Virus record (IMG/VR): IMGVR_UViG_3300043772_003284
Span: 1 to 26,242 of that record
Length of the DNA: 26,242 nucleotides
Direction: 5' to 3' (one strand)
Origin: a virus
This document shows, one piece after another, positions 14,750 to 20,950 of this stretch (the first letter of the stretch is position 1; every line of letters starts with the position of its first letter). The position numbers and the translations under genes are program-made. The notes under the pieces are model-generated. The model was not told where the DNA came from. It searched no databases and worked only from the letters and a program-made list of their open reading frames with translations.

Positions 14750-15748
14750 ATGAACACCACAAACGACATTACCAGCCTACTATCAAACGTAGCAAAGGCC
14801 ACCAGCCCAACAACAATCCCTGCAACGCAAAACCTTTGCTTCCGTAATAACCAAGTCGAGGCAACAGATTTACAAACGCACATTGTCGCGCCGCTACCCA
14901 GCGAGCTCAACTGCCAAGTAAACGCATCCGCGCTAATCGCAGCTTTAAAACAAATCGAAAACCCAACCATCACCCAGCATGAAGGGTACATCCTGCTAAA
15001 AACCGGCAAAGGCAAATACAAAATGCCTTGCTATCCTGCAGACGAATTTCCGGCTGCACCTTCCATTTCCGGCACACCTATGCAGGTTTCCTCGGATGTT
15101 TTCGCATCGGCCAAGCAATACTGCTCAAACATGGTGGGTAAAGACGACCTACGCCCTGTCATGTCCGGGATATACTTCGGCGAAAACGAAATCGCAGCCA
15201 CAGACGCCACCCGCCTCGCCAAAATTAGCCAAGACCACCCCTTGTCAGGCATCATTATACCCGTTAAGCCCATTCGCTTAACCCAAGACTTTATCCGGTC
15301 AAACTTTGCCGTTACCCAAGCAGACAACCACATCAAAATAGAAGCATTTAACGCTACTATTTACGCGCGGTTGATTTCCGGTAACTACCCGAAATACCAA
15401 GCCGTTTTCCCTTCCCACCATGCCGAGTTCCAAGCGGACGCCGCCGAACTTTCGACTGCTATTCGCAGGCTACTGCCATACGCCAACAACGCTACCAACC
15501 TCATTATTTTTGACTTCGAGAAACAATGCCTAACCGCGTTTGACATAGACTTAAACAAAGAGGCAAGCGAGGGCTTTACCCTACCTTCCGGACCAAAACA
15601 AATCGGCGTGAATGGCCGCTTTTTGGCCGACATCCTGCGCACCATCGAAACCCCAAGCATAACCATAGCCCACGGCGAACCAAACCGCCCGCTTATTATC
15701 AAATCCAAAAACGCAGAGTTTTTATTAATGCCTATAATTTTAGCATGA
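14750..15748 (+). CDS. DNA polymerase sliding clamp, DnaN (beta) type
   Basis: A 332-residue protein resembling the beta clamp, which encircles DNA and tethers polymerase. Clamp features appear in order: RPVMSGIYF at 135-143, ATDATRLA at 150-157, GNYPKYQAVFP at 211-221, and the C-terminal LLMPIILA that corresponds to the partner-binding pocket end of DnaN. It is shorter than cellular clamps (about 370 residues), chiefly at the N-terminus. Phage-borne DnaN homologues are uncommon. No DNA polymerase is encoded in this window, so it would either recruit the host replicase or act with a polymerase encoded elsewhere. Its stop overlaps the next ATG (ATGA at 15745-15748). Confidence 0.85.
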   Translation: MNTTNDITSLLSNVAKATSPTTIPATQNLCFRNNQVEATDLQTHIVAPLPSELNCQVNASALIAALKQIENPTITQHEGYILLKTGKGKYKMPCYPADEFPAAPSISGTPMQVSSDVFASAKQYCSNMVGKDDLRPVMSGIYFGENEIAATDATRLAKISQDHPLSGIIIPVKPIRLTQDFIRSNFAVTQADNHIKIEAFNATIYARLISGNYPKYQAVFPSHHAEFQADAAELSTAIRRLLPYANNATNLIIFDFEKQCLTAFDIDLNKEASEGFTLPSGPKQIGVNGRFLADILRTIETPSITIAHGEPNRPLIIKSKNAEFLLMPIILA

Positions 15749-16314
15749 CCACAACCATTATCGGGAAACACCCTTCCGCATACCAACACCTGCACCTTGT
15801 AGACGGCACTACAATCGGCCTAAACCAAGCTGCCCTCGCATTTCACACCGATTTCGCCATGTCGGGCCATGACGTAGTTATCGATATGTTCAAGCTGACC
15901 GGGTTTTTTCCCGAACGCACCATTGCCTGCTACCCTTCCTTCGAAGGAACAAACCACCGCACACCACATTGGATTAAAAATGGCCAATACCGCCAAACAA
16001 TAGAGCGCAAAGAAATGCCATTGGAGTGGATTGAAAACTTCGTTATTTCCGCTGTAAACCGCGACACCAAGGCACTATACCCGAACTTTTGGTCAATACT
16101 GCATTTAGCCATGTTCTACGCCGTTTCGCATGGGGCTACCAAGCTAATCCTTATCGGAGTGGACAACACTCCAAGCGGCTCTGAAATGTACCCAGACATG
16201 GTGAACCATGAGTACGTGCGAAAGCACACCGCCCTGTTGGTGGAACTTTTCCAAAAGCACGGGATAAACGTGCAATGGTTTAGGGACAACACCTCTACAC
16301 TTTGTAACCAATAA
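15745..16314 (+). CDS. DUF115/MptE-like or glycosyltransferase-like protein
   Basis: A 189-residue protein with a Rossmann-like outline: an N-terminal strand and loop (TIIGKHPSA), IGLNQAAL at 24-31, HDVVIDM at 42-48, and FWSILHLAMFYAVSHGATKL at 115-134 running into ILIGVD at 135-140. That last segment, a helix followed by G-A-x-x-L-x-L-I-G-V-D, is shared by DUF115 (MptE-like) proteins and some glycosyltransferases. No substrate can be named. It overlaps the clamp gene by four bases and is followed 10 bases later by a SAM methyltransferase, so the two may act in one modification step. Certainty is moderate for the fold, low for function. Confidence 0.55.
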   Translation: MTTTIIGKHPSAYQHLHLVDGTTIGLNQAALAFHTDFAMSGHDVVIDMFKLTGFFPERTIACYPSFEGTNHRTPHWIKNGQYRQTIERKEMPLEWIENFVISAVNRDTKALYPNFWSILHLAMFYAVSHGATKLILIGVDNTPSGSEMYPDMVNHEYVRKHTALLVELFQKHGINVQWFRDNTSTLCNQ

Positions 16315-16324
16315 TTCAAATATA

Positions 16325-16912
16325 ATGGCCAAGAAAAAACCAGCCATAGAACAAGACGCAGACATCGCAACGCGGGTTAAAATCGATCCAGCTGCGCCGC
16401 AAGGCTACCGCCCCGCAGACCCCGCCACCAACCGCCCTGCGATTTGGTCAAGCGAACCCGAAATAGCACAGCTTATCCTCGCTATCGCCGCCAACACCAA
16501 GGCCAAAACCATTATCGAAGTGGGATGTTTTCGGGGGGCTACAACCACTCAATTAGCTGCATCAGGCTTGGACATCCATGTCGTGGACATCGCTCCGGAA
16601 TTGCCACCAATGCCGCCCAATGTAACCGTGTACGTCGGCGATAGCATCGCACTCGCGCCAAAGCTACCCAAGGCAGATATTATCTTCTTTGACAGCGTCC
16701 ACGAGTTTAAGCGGCAGCGGGATGAGTTTCAACGCTACGAGCGCATCTGCGGAAACCCCAACACCACTTATATCTTCCATGACGCTATCCATATCGCAGA
16801 CGTAGCAGCGTTTTGCGCATGGCTTCGGGAGTGGTATGACGTGGTCATCATTAACACCACCGATAATCGCGGTTTAGCGATTGCCAAGTGGAAGGGAAGC
16901 CGTAAAAAGTAA
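16325..16912 (+). CDS. Class I SAM-dependent methyltransferase
   Basis: A 195-residue enzyme of the Rossmann type. Motif I EVGCFRGA lies at 65-72, the SAM-ribose acidic residue at D88 (HVVDIA), GDS at 105-107, FFDSVHE at 121-127 and FHDAIH at 151-156. The D-x-x-HE and HDA pattern resembles the methyltransferase family 24 and cephalosporin hydroxylase-like group, which often modify sugars or small molecules rather than DNA. The first 25 residues are basic and polar (MAKKKPAIEQDADIATR). It ends the replication-side block; a terminator follows 21 bases after its stop. Paired with the gene upstream it may modify a glycan or virion component. Confidence 0.75.
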   Translation: MAKKKPAIEQDADIATRVKIDPAAPQGYRPADPATNRPAIWSSEPEIAQLILAIAANTKAKTIIEVGCFRGATTTQLAASGLDIHVVDIAPELPPMPPNVTVYVGDSIALAPKLPKADIIFFDSVHEFKRQRDEFQRYERICGNPNTTYIFHDAIHIADVAAFCAWLREWYDVVIINTTDNRGLAIAKWKGSRKK

Positions 16913-16933
16913 CCCACCCCACCCCCACTTTCC

Positions 16934-16956
16934 AGCCCCTTCAATGGGGCTTTTTT
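16934..16956 (+). terminator. Terminator closing the early block
   Basis: AGCCCC (16934-16939), loop TTCAAT, GGGGCT (16946-16951), then a T run to 16956. Confidence 0.85.
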
Positions 16957-17743
16957 GTGGCCTATAATATAGTTTACCCTTTGGCACGCCTCGCCACATA
17001 TAAGTTTTATTTATCTTTTGCCAGCAACCCATAAACCCGGCTTATAATAGCCCTATTTTGCTTACTCGTTTTATGGGTAATGGTTACAACTTTTAGGGGG
17101 TGCATATCCAACCCCTGTATTTTCGGTGAAAGTTTCAAACGATTTTTGCACTTTTTTTCATTTTTTTTCAACAGCCTGTTTTTGTCAATTTTAAATTTAC
17201 ACACCACCGCGTTTTTTCCGATAAATTGCCAATCGCAAACCATTGCACCACAGCCTTTTACGCCCATTTTCCGCCATATTTTACCCCGCTTTTTTCCGAT
17301 AAAAGTTTGTAACAGTGTGTTTTTTTACTGTTACACTCCAAGCCCCGCAGCCTCAATGCGTTACAAGGGTTTTGTAACAGATATTTTTTCACTGTTACAC
17401 GCTACAGCCCTACTCCCACGGGCGTTTCCCGCGTTTCTGTAACAGATATCGACATTTCAAAAACTATATAAAAAATAGGGGTATTGAAAGTACCAAATTT
17501 TACCATTTATTATTAAAAGTCTATTAGAGTATATATCTTACAACATATAGTTGTAACCCTTTTCATATAACCTTTAATACTTTTTTCTGTTACCTGTTAC
17601 AGAGTATTATATTATATAGTAAAGACGGGGGTTGTAGGCTGTAACAGATTTTTTTTATCTGTTACAATCTGTTACAATTTGGTGGAATGGAAAAATTTGT
17701 TTTATTTGGTGGCCGAACAAAAACCGAAAATAACGCATAGTTT
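16957..17743. other. Long intergenic region, candidate origin or regulatory centre
   Basis: About 790 bases with no convincing gene in an otherwise packed genome. The left part (16957-17300) has T runs and no clear structure. The centre and right part hold the TGTAACAG array (17308-17676), an AT-rich stretch (about 17446-17600) that could melt easily, and the palindrome TTACAAC-ATATA-GTTGTAA (17538-17556). It lies between the clamp/primase block and the packaging block, a usual place for a phage origin. Two frames present here (17080-17442 on + and 17007-17267 on -) are dominated by Phe or Lys codons from T runs, and I do not accept them as genes. Confidence 0.6.
17308..17676. repeat. TGTAACAG/CTGTTACA iteron-like array
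   Basis: Exact copies of TGTAACAG on + at 17308, 17373, 17438 and 17640; exact copies of the complement CTGTTACA at 17328, 17392, 17594, 17659 and 17669; one near copy (CTGTTACC) at 17587. Six of the exact copies make three inverted pairs with T-rich spacers: 17308/17328 (12 bases), 17373/17392 (11) and 17640/17659 (11). The copies at 17659 and 17669 repeat in tandem at 10 bases, one helical turn. This fits a protein-binding array such as origin iterons or a multi-site operator. Confidence 0.85.
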
Positions 17744-18088
17744 ATGAAAAGGCAAGAAGACCACATCCAAGCGGAAATAGTCAAGTGGTGGCAGACTACC
17801 TACCCAGCGAGAGCAGCTGACCTCATCCACATCCCAAATGAGGGCAAAAGGAGCGCACAGGAGGCCGGAAGAATGGCGGCGTTAGGGTTGATGCCCGGCG
17901 CACCCGATTTAATCGTGCATATCGGCTTTAATTACTTTGTGCCGATTGAGGTGAAAGCACCCGGCGGGAGGCTATCCCAAAGTCAAAAAAACTTAAATCG
18001 CTTTTGGGGTGCGAGGGGAACTCAAATCCATGTCGTATATTCGTTAGAGGATTTTCAAAAAGTCATATCCCCATGGATGAAGAAATAA
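17744..18088 (+). CDS. VRR-NUC domain nuclease
   Basis: A 114-residue single-domain nuclease of the VRR-NUC branch of the PD-(D/E)XK fold. Motifs: HIPNEGKRS at 29-37, PGAPDLIV at 51-58 with D55, and PIEVKAPGG at 67-75 with E69 and K71 as the active site; SQSQ follows at 78-81. Phage VRR-NUC proteins are structure-specific nucleases (Holliday junction or flap type) that could clear branched DNA before packaging. It is the first gene after the iteron-like region and comes four genes upstream of the large terminase. The next gene starts inside its last 16 bases. Confidence 0.88.
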   Translation: MKRQEDHIQAEIVKWWQTTYPARAADLIHIPNEGKRSAQEAGRMAALGLMPGAPDLIVHIGFNYFVPIEVKAPGGRLSQSQKNLNRFWGARGTQIHVVYSLEDFQKVISPWMKK

Positions 18089-18294
18089 GCGTTGAAGCCT
18101 ACCAAAAGGGTTTAAGAAACATCGAGGCGATGGAGTTTGACCATTGGTACAAGGTAAGCAGCGAAGAGATAGACGCGGCCATGAGGCACGCGCAGGAAAC
18201 GGGGGTGCTGGCTCACGCTGGCTTCATGCTGGAATGGAATTTTAAAGAAACCTTGGTACGCAAAGTAAAAAACCTTAACTTTGTTTCCAACTAA
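18073..18294 (+). CDS. Hypothetical protein, 73 residues
   Basis: A small acidic to neutral protein starting MDEEISVEAYQKGLRNIEAM. The frame is open to an earlier TTG at 18004, but that lies deep inside the nuclease gene; ATG 18073 overlaps it by only 16 bases. It looks mostly helical (SSEEIDAAMRHAQETGVLAH), with aromatic residues in FDHWYKV and FMLEWNFKE. No family recognised. It sits between a nuclease and an SSB-like protein, so a role in DNA metabolism is possible, but that is only from position. Confidence 0.65.
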   Translation: MDEEISVEAYQKGLRNIEAMEFDHWYKVSSEEIDAAMRHAQETGVLAHAGFMLEWNFKETLVRKVKNLNFVSN

Positions 18295-18317
18295 TATAAA
18301 CCGAAACACACGAAATC

Positions 18318-18677
18318 ATGGCAAAAATGTACTGCGGGCAAGCCGCAATCAGACAAACGAAAATTGGTCAGGTGGTAAGCATTGAGCTTGACCTGACCGA
18401 TTTAAGGGCAATTTTGGGAGAGGCCGCACAAGGTCAAAGCGAAGCACAAATCCGCGAATGGACGGACAAGGCGGGTGTTACCCACAAAGTTTTAAAACTT
18501 GAAGCTATCCCCATGAAAGAGCCGGGCAAGTACAGCACTCACACATTGAAGCTAAATACTTACGTGAAGGATGCCGCCGCGCCTGCACAGGCACCCGTGG
18601 TGGACAAGCGTAACGAGTACATCCATGATGCGGTAGTAACCGCCCAAGTGGTGGATGACGGGGGATTACCATTTTAA
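18318..18677 (+). CDS. Small protein with SSB-like acidic C-terminal tip
   Basis: A 119-residue protein ending VVDDGGLPF. An acidic linker closing in a hydrophobic Pro-Phe tip is the hallmark of single-stranded DNA-binding proteins (for example DDDIPF in bacterial SSB), where the tip docks partner enzymes. The N-terminal 80 residues show alternating strands (GQVVSIELDLTDL, THKVLKLEAIPM, YSTHTLKLNTYV), compatible with an OB-type fold, followed by an Ala/Pro-rich linker (AAAPAQAPVVD). It would protect single strands and recruit phage or host enzymes. The tail is seen directly; the OB fold is inferred. It lies just before the terminase genes. Confidence 0.5.
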   Translation: MAKMYCGQAAIRQTKIGQVVSIELDLTDLRAILGEAAQGQSEAQIREWTDKAGVTHKVLKLEAIPMKEPGKYSTHTLKLNTYVKDAAAPAQAPVVDKRNEYIHDAVVTAQVVDDGGLPF

Positions 18678-18682
18678 AGAAT

Positions 18683-19033
18683 ATGACCGCGCGTGAGGCT
18701 TATGCCATAGTGTGGTCGGCAGTATGCAAGGGCGACCTGATTGCAGCCGCTGGGAGGACGGCAGCAAAGGGTGGCCCTTGTTCTATTTCTGAATTGGTTG
18801 CCTTATTGAAGTCCGAGCCGGGCGTATGGGAAGACCATTTACTAACCGACAGGGAACGCGCTAAGAACACATTGAGATTTGTAACCGAGCGCGGCCGTTC
18901 GGAATTGGCACGCGTAACCGCTGCAAGGACATTGGTAGATATGTTGGAGGTAGACGGGCTAAACCCCAACGCTGACCGAGCCAAGATGCCAAGCGAAATC
19001 ATTTTTAAAGTACACGCGCCGAATGCTGAATGA
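18683..19033 (+). CDS. Terminase small subunit (probable)
   Basis: A 116-residue, largely helical protein placed directly upstream of the large terminase and overlapping its start by 11 bases, the usual position of the DNA-recognition subunit. The middle part (ERAKNTLRFVTERGRSELAR followed by VTAARTLVDML) could be a helix-turn-helix plus oligomerisation helix. I do not see a family-specific motif, so the call rests on size and gene order. It starts at ATG 18683, five bases after the preceding stop. Confidence 0.55.
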   Translation: MTAREAYAIVWSAVCKGDLIAAAGRTAAKGGPCSISELVALLKSEPGVWEDHLLTDRERAKNTLRFVTERGRSELARVTAARTLVDMLEVDGLNPNADRAKMPSEIIFKVHAPNAE

Positions 19034-20339
19034 CCTTATACTAAACCTTAAGCAGAATGAAACCTTAACCGAAAGCCTAAAGTATAGGCTTTTTGCGTTT
19101 GTTGGGGGGATTAGGGGAGGTAAGACGATAACGGGCAGTCATTGGGCTTTGCGTAACATCCTGTCGCGCCCAAACGAAAAGGGCGGGATATTCTCGAATA
19201 CTAACAAGCAGTTGAACCAAGCAACCTTGTCGGAGTTCATAAAGGTGCTGGATTATTATGGCCTGCATAGAGGCGTGTATTACGTTACCGGAAAAGACCC
19301 CGAAAGGTTTTTCGGCTACAAGTCCAAGTTCGATAGGCACGACGGCGTTTGGTCGTTTGCCAATGGTGCGCAGGTCATTGTGTTTAGTATTGAAACAATG
19401 ATCCGCGGTATTGAGTTAGGCTGGTGCTGGGGGGATGAGGTACAGGACGCACCTGTTGAGAGCCTAAACGTGGTGCTTGGGCGTATGTCGGGCAGCGCGA
19501 CCCCAAACACGCTATGGACAATGACACCGCCTGCGAATAACCCCGGAATGGACAACCTTATTTATGGGGAAAACCCGATACCCCATGTGATAAGCACTAC
19601 CTACGACAATGCGGCGAACCTGCCTGAAGGTTACGTGGAGGGGCTAAGGGAGCGATATGATGACCTTTGGTTTGACAGGGAGGTATTGGCCAAGCGTGTA
19701 ACCATGTCGGGGCGAAATTGGCTTTATGCTTTTGACCGGACGCGGCACGTGGGTAAGGTTGAGTATGTGCCGGACCTACCCGTTTACGTGTCCATTGACT
19801 TCAACGTATCGCCATTTGTCGCGGTTTTAGCGCAGCGCGGCGGCGGTGGTAGACAGGCATGGGTGCATTATTTCGACGAGGTAGTGTTAAGGGACACAGA
19901 AGTTGGCAGCAGAACGTATATCCAAGCCTTATGCGAGGAAATCCGTAGGCGGACACCCCAAGCGGCGGAGCGGAATTTATACTATGTTACAGGCGATGCC
20001 AGCGGGCGGGCGCAGTCGGTGATAAGTCGGCCGGGCGTGAATTATTGGACTGAGGTAGCGCAGTACTTACGGGTGGGGTACAATAAAATGAACGTGCCGT
20101 CGTCAAATCCGCCATTGGTTGAAAGCAGGCGGTTGTGCAATGCGATATTTGCGAAGTTTCCGGATATTAAGATAAGCTCGAAGTGTGCCACGTTGATAAT
20201 GGATTGCGAGTTTGTGAAGGCGAAAAACGGGGCAGAGATAGACAAGAGCAGCCGGGCGAATGTGCATCAGCGCGCGGATGCGTTGGACGCGCTTAGGTAC
20301 GACTTGCAGGCCAACAATGCGGGGTGGGTTGAGCGGTGA
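19023..20339 (+). CDS. terL: Terminase large subunit
   Basis: A 438-residue packaging motor. The ATPase half has Walker A GGIRGGKT at 28-35 and a Walker B/catalytic stretch WCWGDEVQ at 134-141, with a coupling segment TMTPPANN at 167-173. The nuclease half has the RNase H-like acidic set: D259 in SIDFN, D325 in TGDASG, and the D419/D422 pair in RADALDALRY. It docks on the portal, pumps DNA into the prohead and cuts it. The nearest portal gene in this window is about 18 kb away in linear order, so packaging and head genes are not adjacent here. The start overlaps the small-subunit gene by 11 bases. Confidence 0.92.
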   Translation: MLNDLILNLKQNETLTESLKYRLFAFVGGIRGGKTITGSHWALRNILSRPNEKGGIFSNTNKQLNQATLSEFIKVLDYYGLHRGVYYVTGKDPERFFGYKSKFDRHDGVWSFANGAQVIVFSIETMIRGIELGWCWGDEVQDAPVESLNVVLGRMSGSATPNTLWTMTPPANNPGMDNLIYGENPIPHVISTTYDNAANLPEGYVEGLRERYDDLWFDREVLAKRVTMSGRNWLYAFDRTRHVGKVEYVPDLPVYVSIDFNVSPFVAVLAQRGGGGRQAWVHYFDEVVLRDTEVGSRTYIQALCEEIRRRTPQAAERNLYYVTGDASGRAQSVISRPGVNYWTEVAQYLRVGYNKMNVPSSNPPLVESRRLCNAIFAKFPDIKISSKCATLIMDCEFVKAKNGAEIDKSSRANVHQRADALDALRYDLQANNAGWVER

Positions 20340-20343
20340 GCGT

Positions 20344-20386
20344 GTTAAAAGGTGTTAACCATTTTGGTGATACCAACGAAATGGTT
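20344..20386. repeat. Reversed copy of the intergenic motif merged with a hairpin
   Basis: On the minus strand, 20344-20359 reads GTTAACACCTTTTAAC, a near copy of the motif at 4600 and 7994. Overlapping it is an inverted repeat AACCATTT (20357-20364) with AAATGGTT (20379-20386) and an inner TGGT/ACCA stem. There is no T run, so it is not a standard terminator for the terminase gene. Confidence 0.5.
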
Positions 20387-20457
20387 TAATTTCGCAGAGT
20401 ACCCCTCCAATGTTAGTACTGTTGGATTGACTTTGCCAGCAATGGTGGAGTTTACAT

Positions 20458-20549
20458 AGTCAGGTGGCGAAATTGGTAAACGCATGGTAGCAACGCCAGC
20501 CCATATAGGTGAGATGCCTTGTCTACAGGTTCGAGTCCTGTCCTGACTA
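20458..20549 (+). tRNA. Class II (Leu/Ser-type) tRNA-like gene with a non-standard anticodon arm
   Basis: The acceptor stem pairs perfectly (AGTCAGG at 20458-20464 with CCTGACT at 20542-20548, discriminator A). A D arm GCG-AAATTGGTAAA-CGC (20467-20483), T arm ACAGG-TTCGAGT-CCTGT (20525-20541) and a variable-arm stem AGGT/GCCT (20507-20519) are present. The D arm resembles tRNA-Leu. Between 20484 and 20506 I cannot form a 5-bp stem with a 7-base loop containing T33. The best option is ATGG(TA)GC pairing with GCCCAT, which has a two-base bulge. The anticodon is therefore unassigned. CCA is not encoded. The gene is either a decayed tRNA or an odd functional one. Confidence 0.65.
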
Positions 20550-20568
20550 CTTTTTAAAAACGCAAACC

Positions 20569-20875
20569 ATGAAATACACGCGATACACTGCACCTGCGCG
20601 ATACCTTGGTTTTTAAGGAACTTCGCGAGCGTTTTGTGGTAAAGCAGGACACCAGCGGAAGAGCGCAGCTAAAGTATTGGGTAGATGAATACGGGCGGTT
20701 GCAGATGCGCTGCACGGCTACGGATAATGTGGTTAGGTGGGTTGAGCAGCACAGCAACAAGGCCACGATAGAGCAGCGCACGGCGGTCTTAGGTTGGCAG
20801 GCGGTTGTGTTGGCTTTGTGTTGTTTAGTTGCAGGCGTGGTCGCAGGTATAATGTGGATGTGGAATCCGAAGTAA
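20569..20875 (+). CDS. Small membrane protein gene with a +1 frame change in a T run
   Basis: ATG 20569 (AAACCATGAA context) reads MKYTRYTAPARYLGF and then stops at TAA 20614. The +1 frame continues without an ATG as KELRERFVVKQDTSGRAQLK and ends GIMWMWNPK at 20875. The switch falls in five T (20610-20614). Removing one T joins both parts, and a Phe tRNA could also slip +1 on TTT-T. The joined protein is about 102 residues: a charged soluble part, then one C-terminal membrane segment (WQAVVLALCCLVAGVVAGIM). Without the shift, translation would have to start at TTG 20606. A disrupted gene, a base-count error or programmed shifting are all possible. No family recognised. Confidence 0.55.
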
Positions 20876-20906
20876 CGTGCCGCAGACACAAAAGTGACAC
20901 AAAATA

Positions 20907-20936
20907 TTGACAAATCGAGCGTATGTGCTGTTATAT
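20907..20936 (+). promoter_or_regulatory. Sigma-70-like promoter before the AT-rich HExxH gene (tentative)
   Basis: TTGACA (20907-20912) is followed after 18 bases by TTATAT (20931-20936). This resembles a general bacterial promoter, not the Bacteroidota TAnnTTTG type used elsewhere in the window. It would fit an imported gene that brought its own promoter. Confidence 0.3.
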
Positions 20937-20950
20937 CATGTTTTAATTAT

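Noticed and set aside
17007-17267. An 86-codon frame on the minus strand in the long intergenic region
   Set aside because: Lys-rich because of T runs on the + strand, no Bacteroidota promoter box upstream on that strand, and it would be the only minus-strand gene. The C-terminal part (HPLKVVTITHKTSKQNRAII) is not absurd as protein, so a homology search would still be worthwhile.
17080-17442. A 120-codon frame on the + strand in the same region
   Set aside because: Dominated by Phe and Leu from T runs, overlaps the iteron-like array, and has no start context like other genes here.
17308-17676. TGTAACAG repeats as a CRISPR array
   Set aside because: The repeat is only 8 bases, occurs in both orientations and with irregular spacing; no cas genes are nearby. 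The Cas4-like protein belongs with a Rad52-like gene and is a phage recombination nuclease.
20344-20386. Hairpin after the terminase gene as a terminator
   Set aside because: The stem is AT-rich and has no following T run.
20345-20593. An 82-codon minus-strand frame across the tRNA-like gene
   Set aside because: It overlaps the structured RNA gene and the hairpin at 20357-20386 and has no recognisable protein features.
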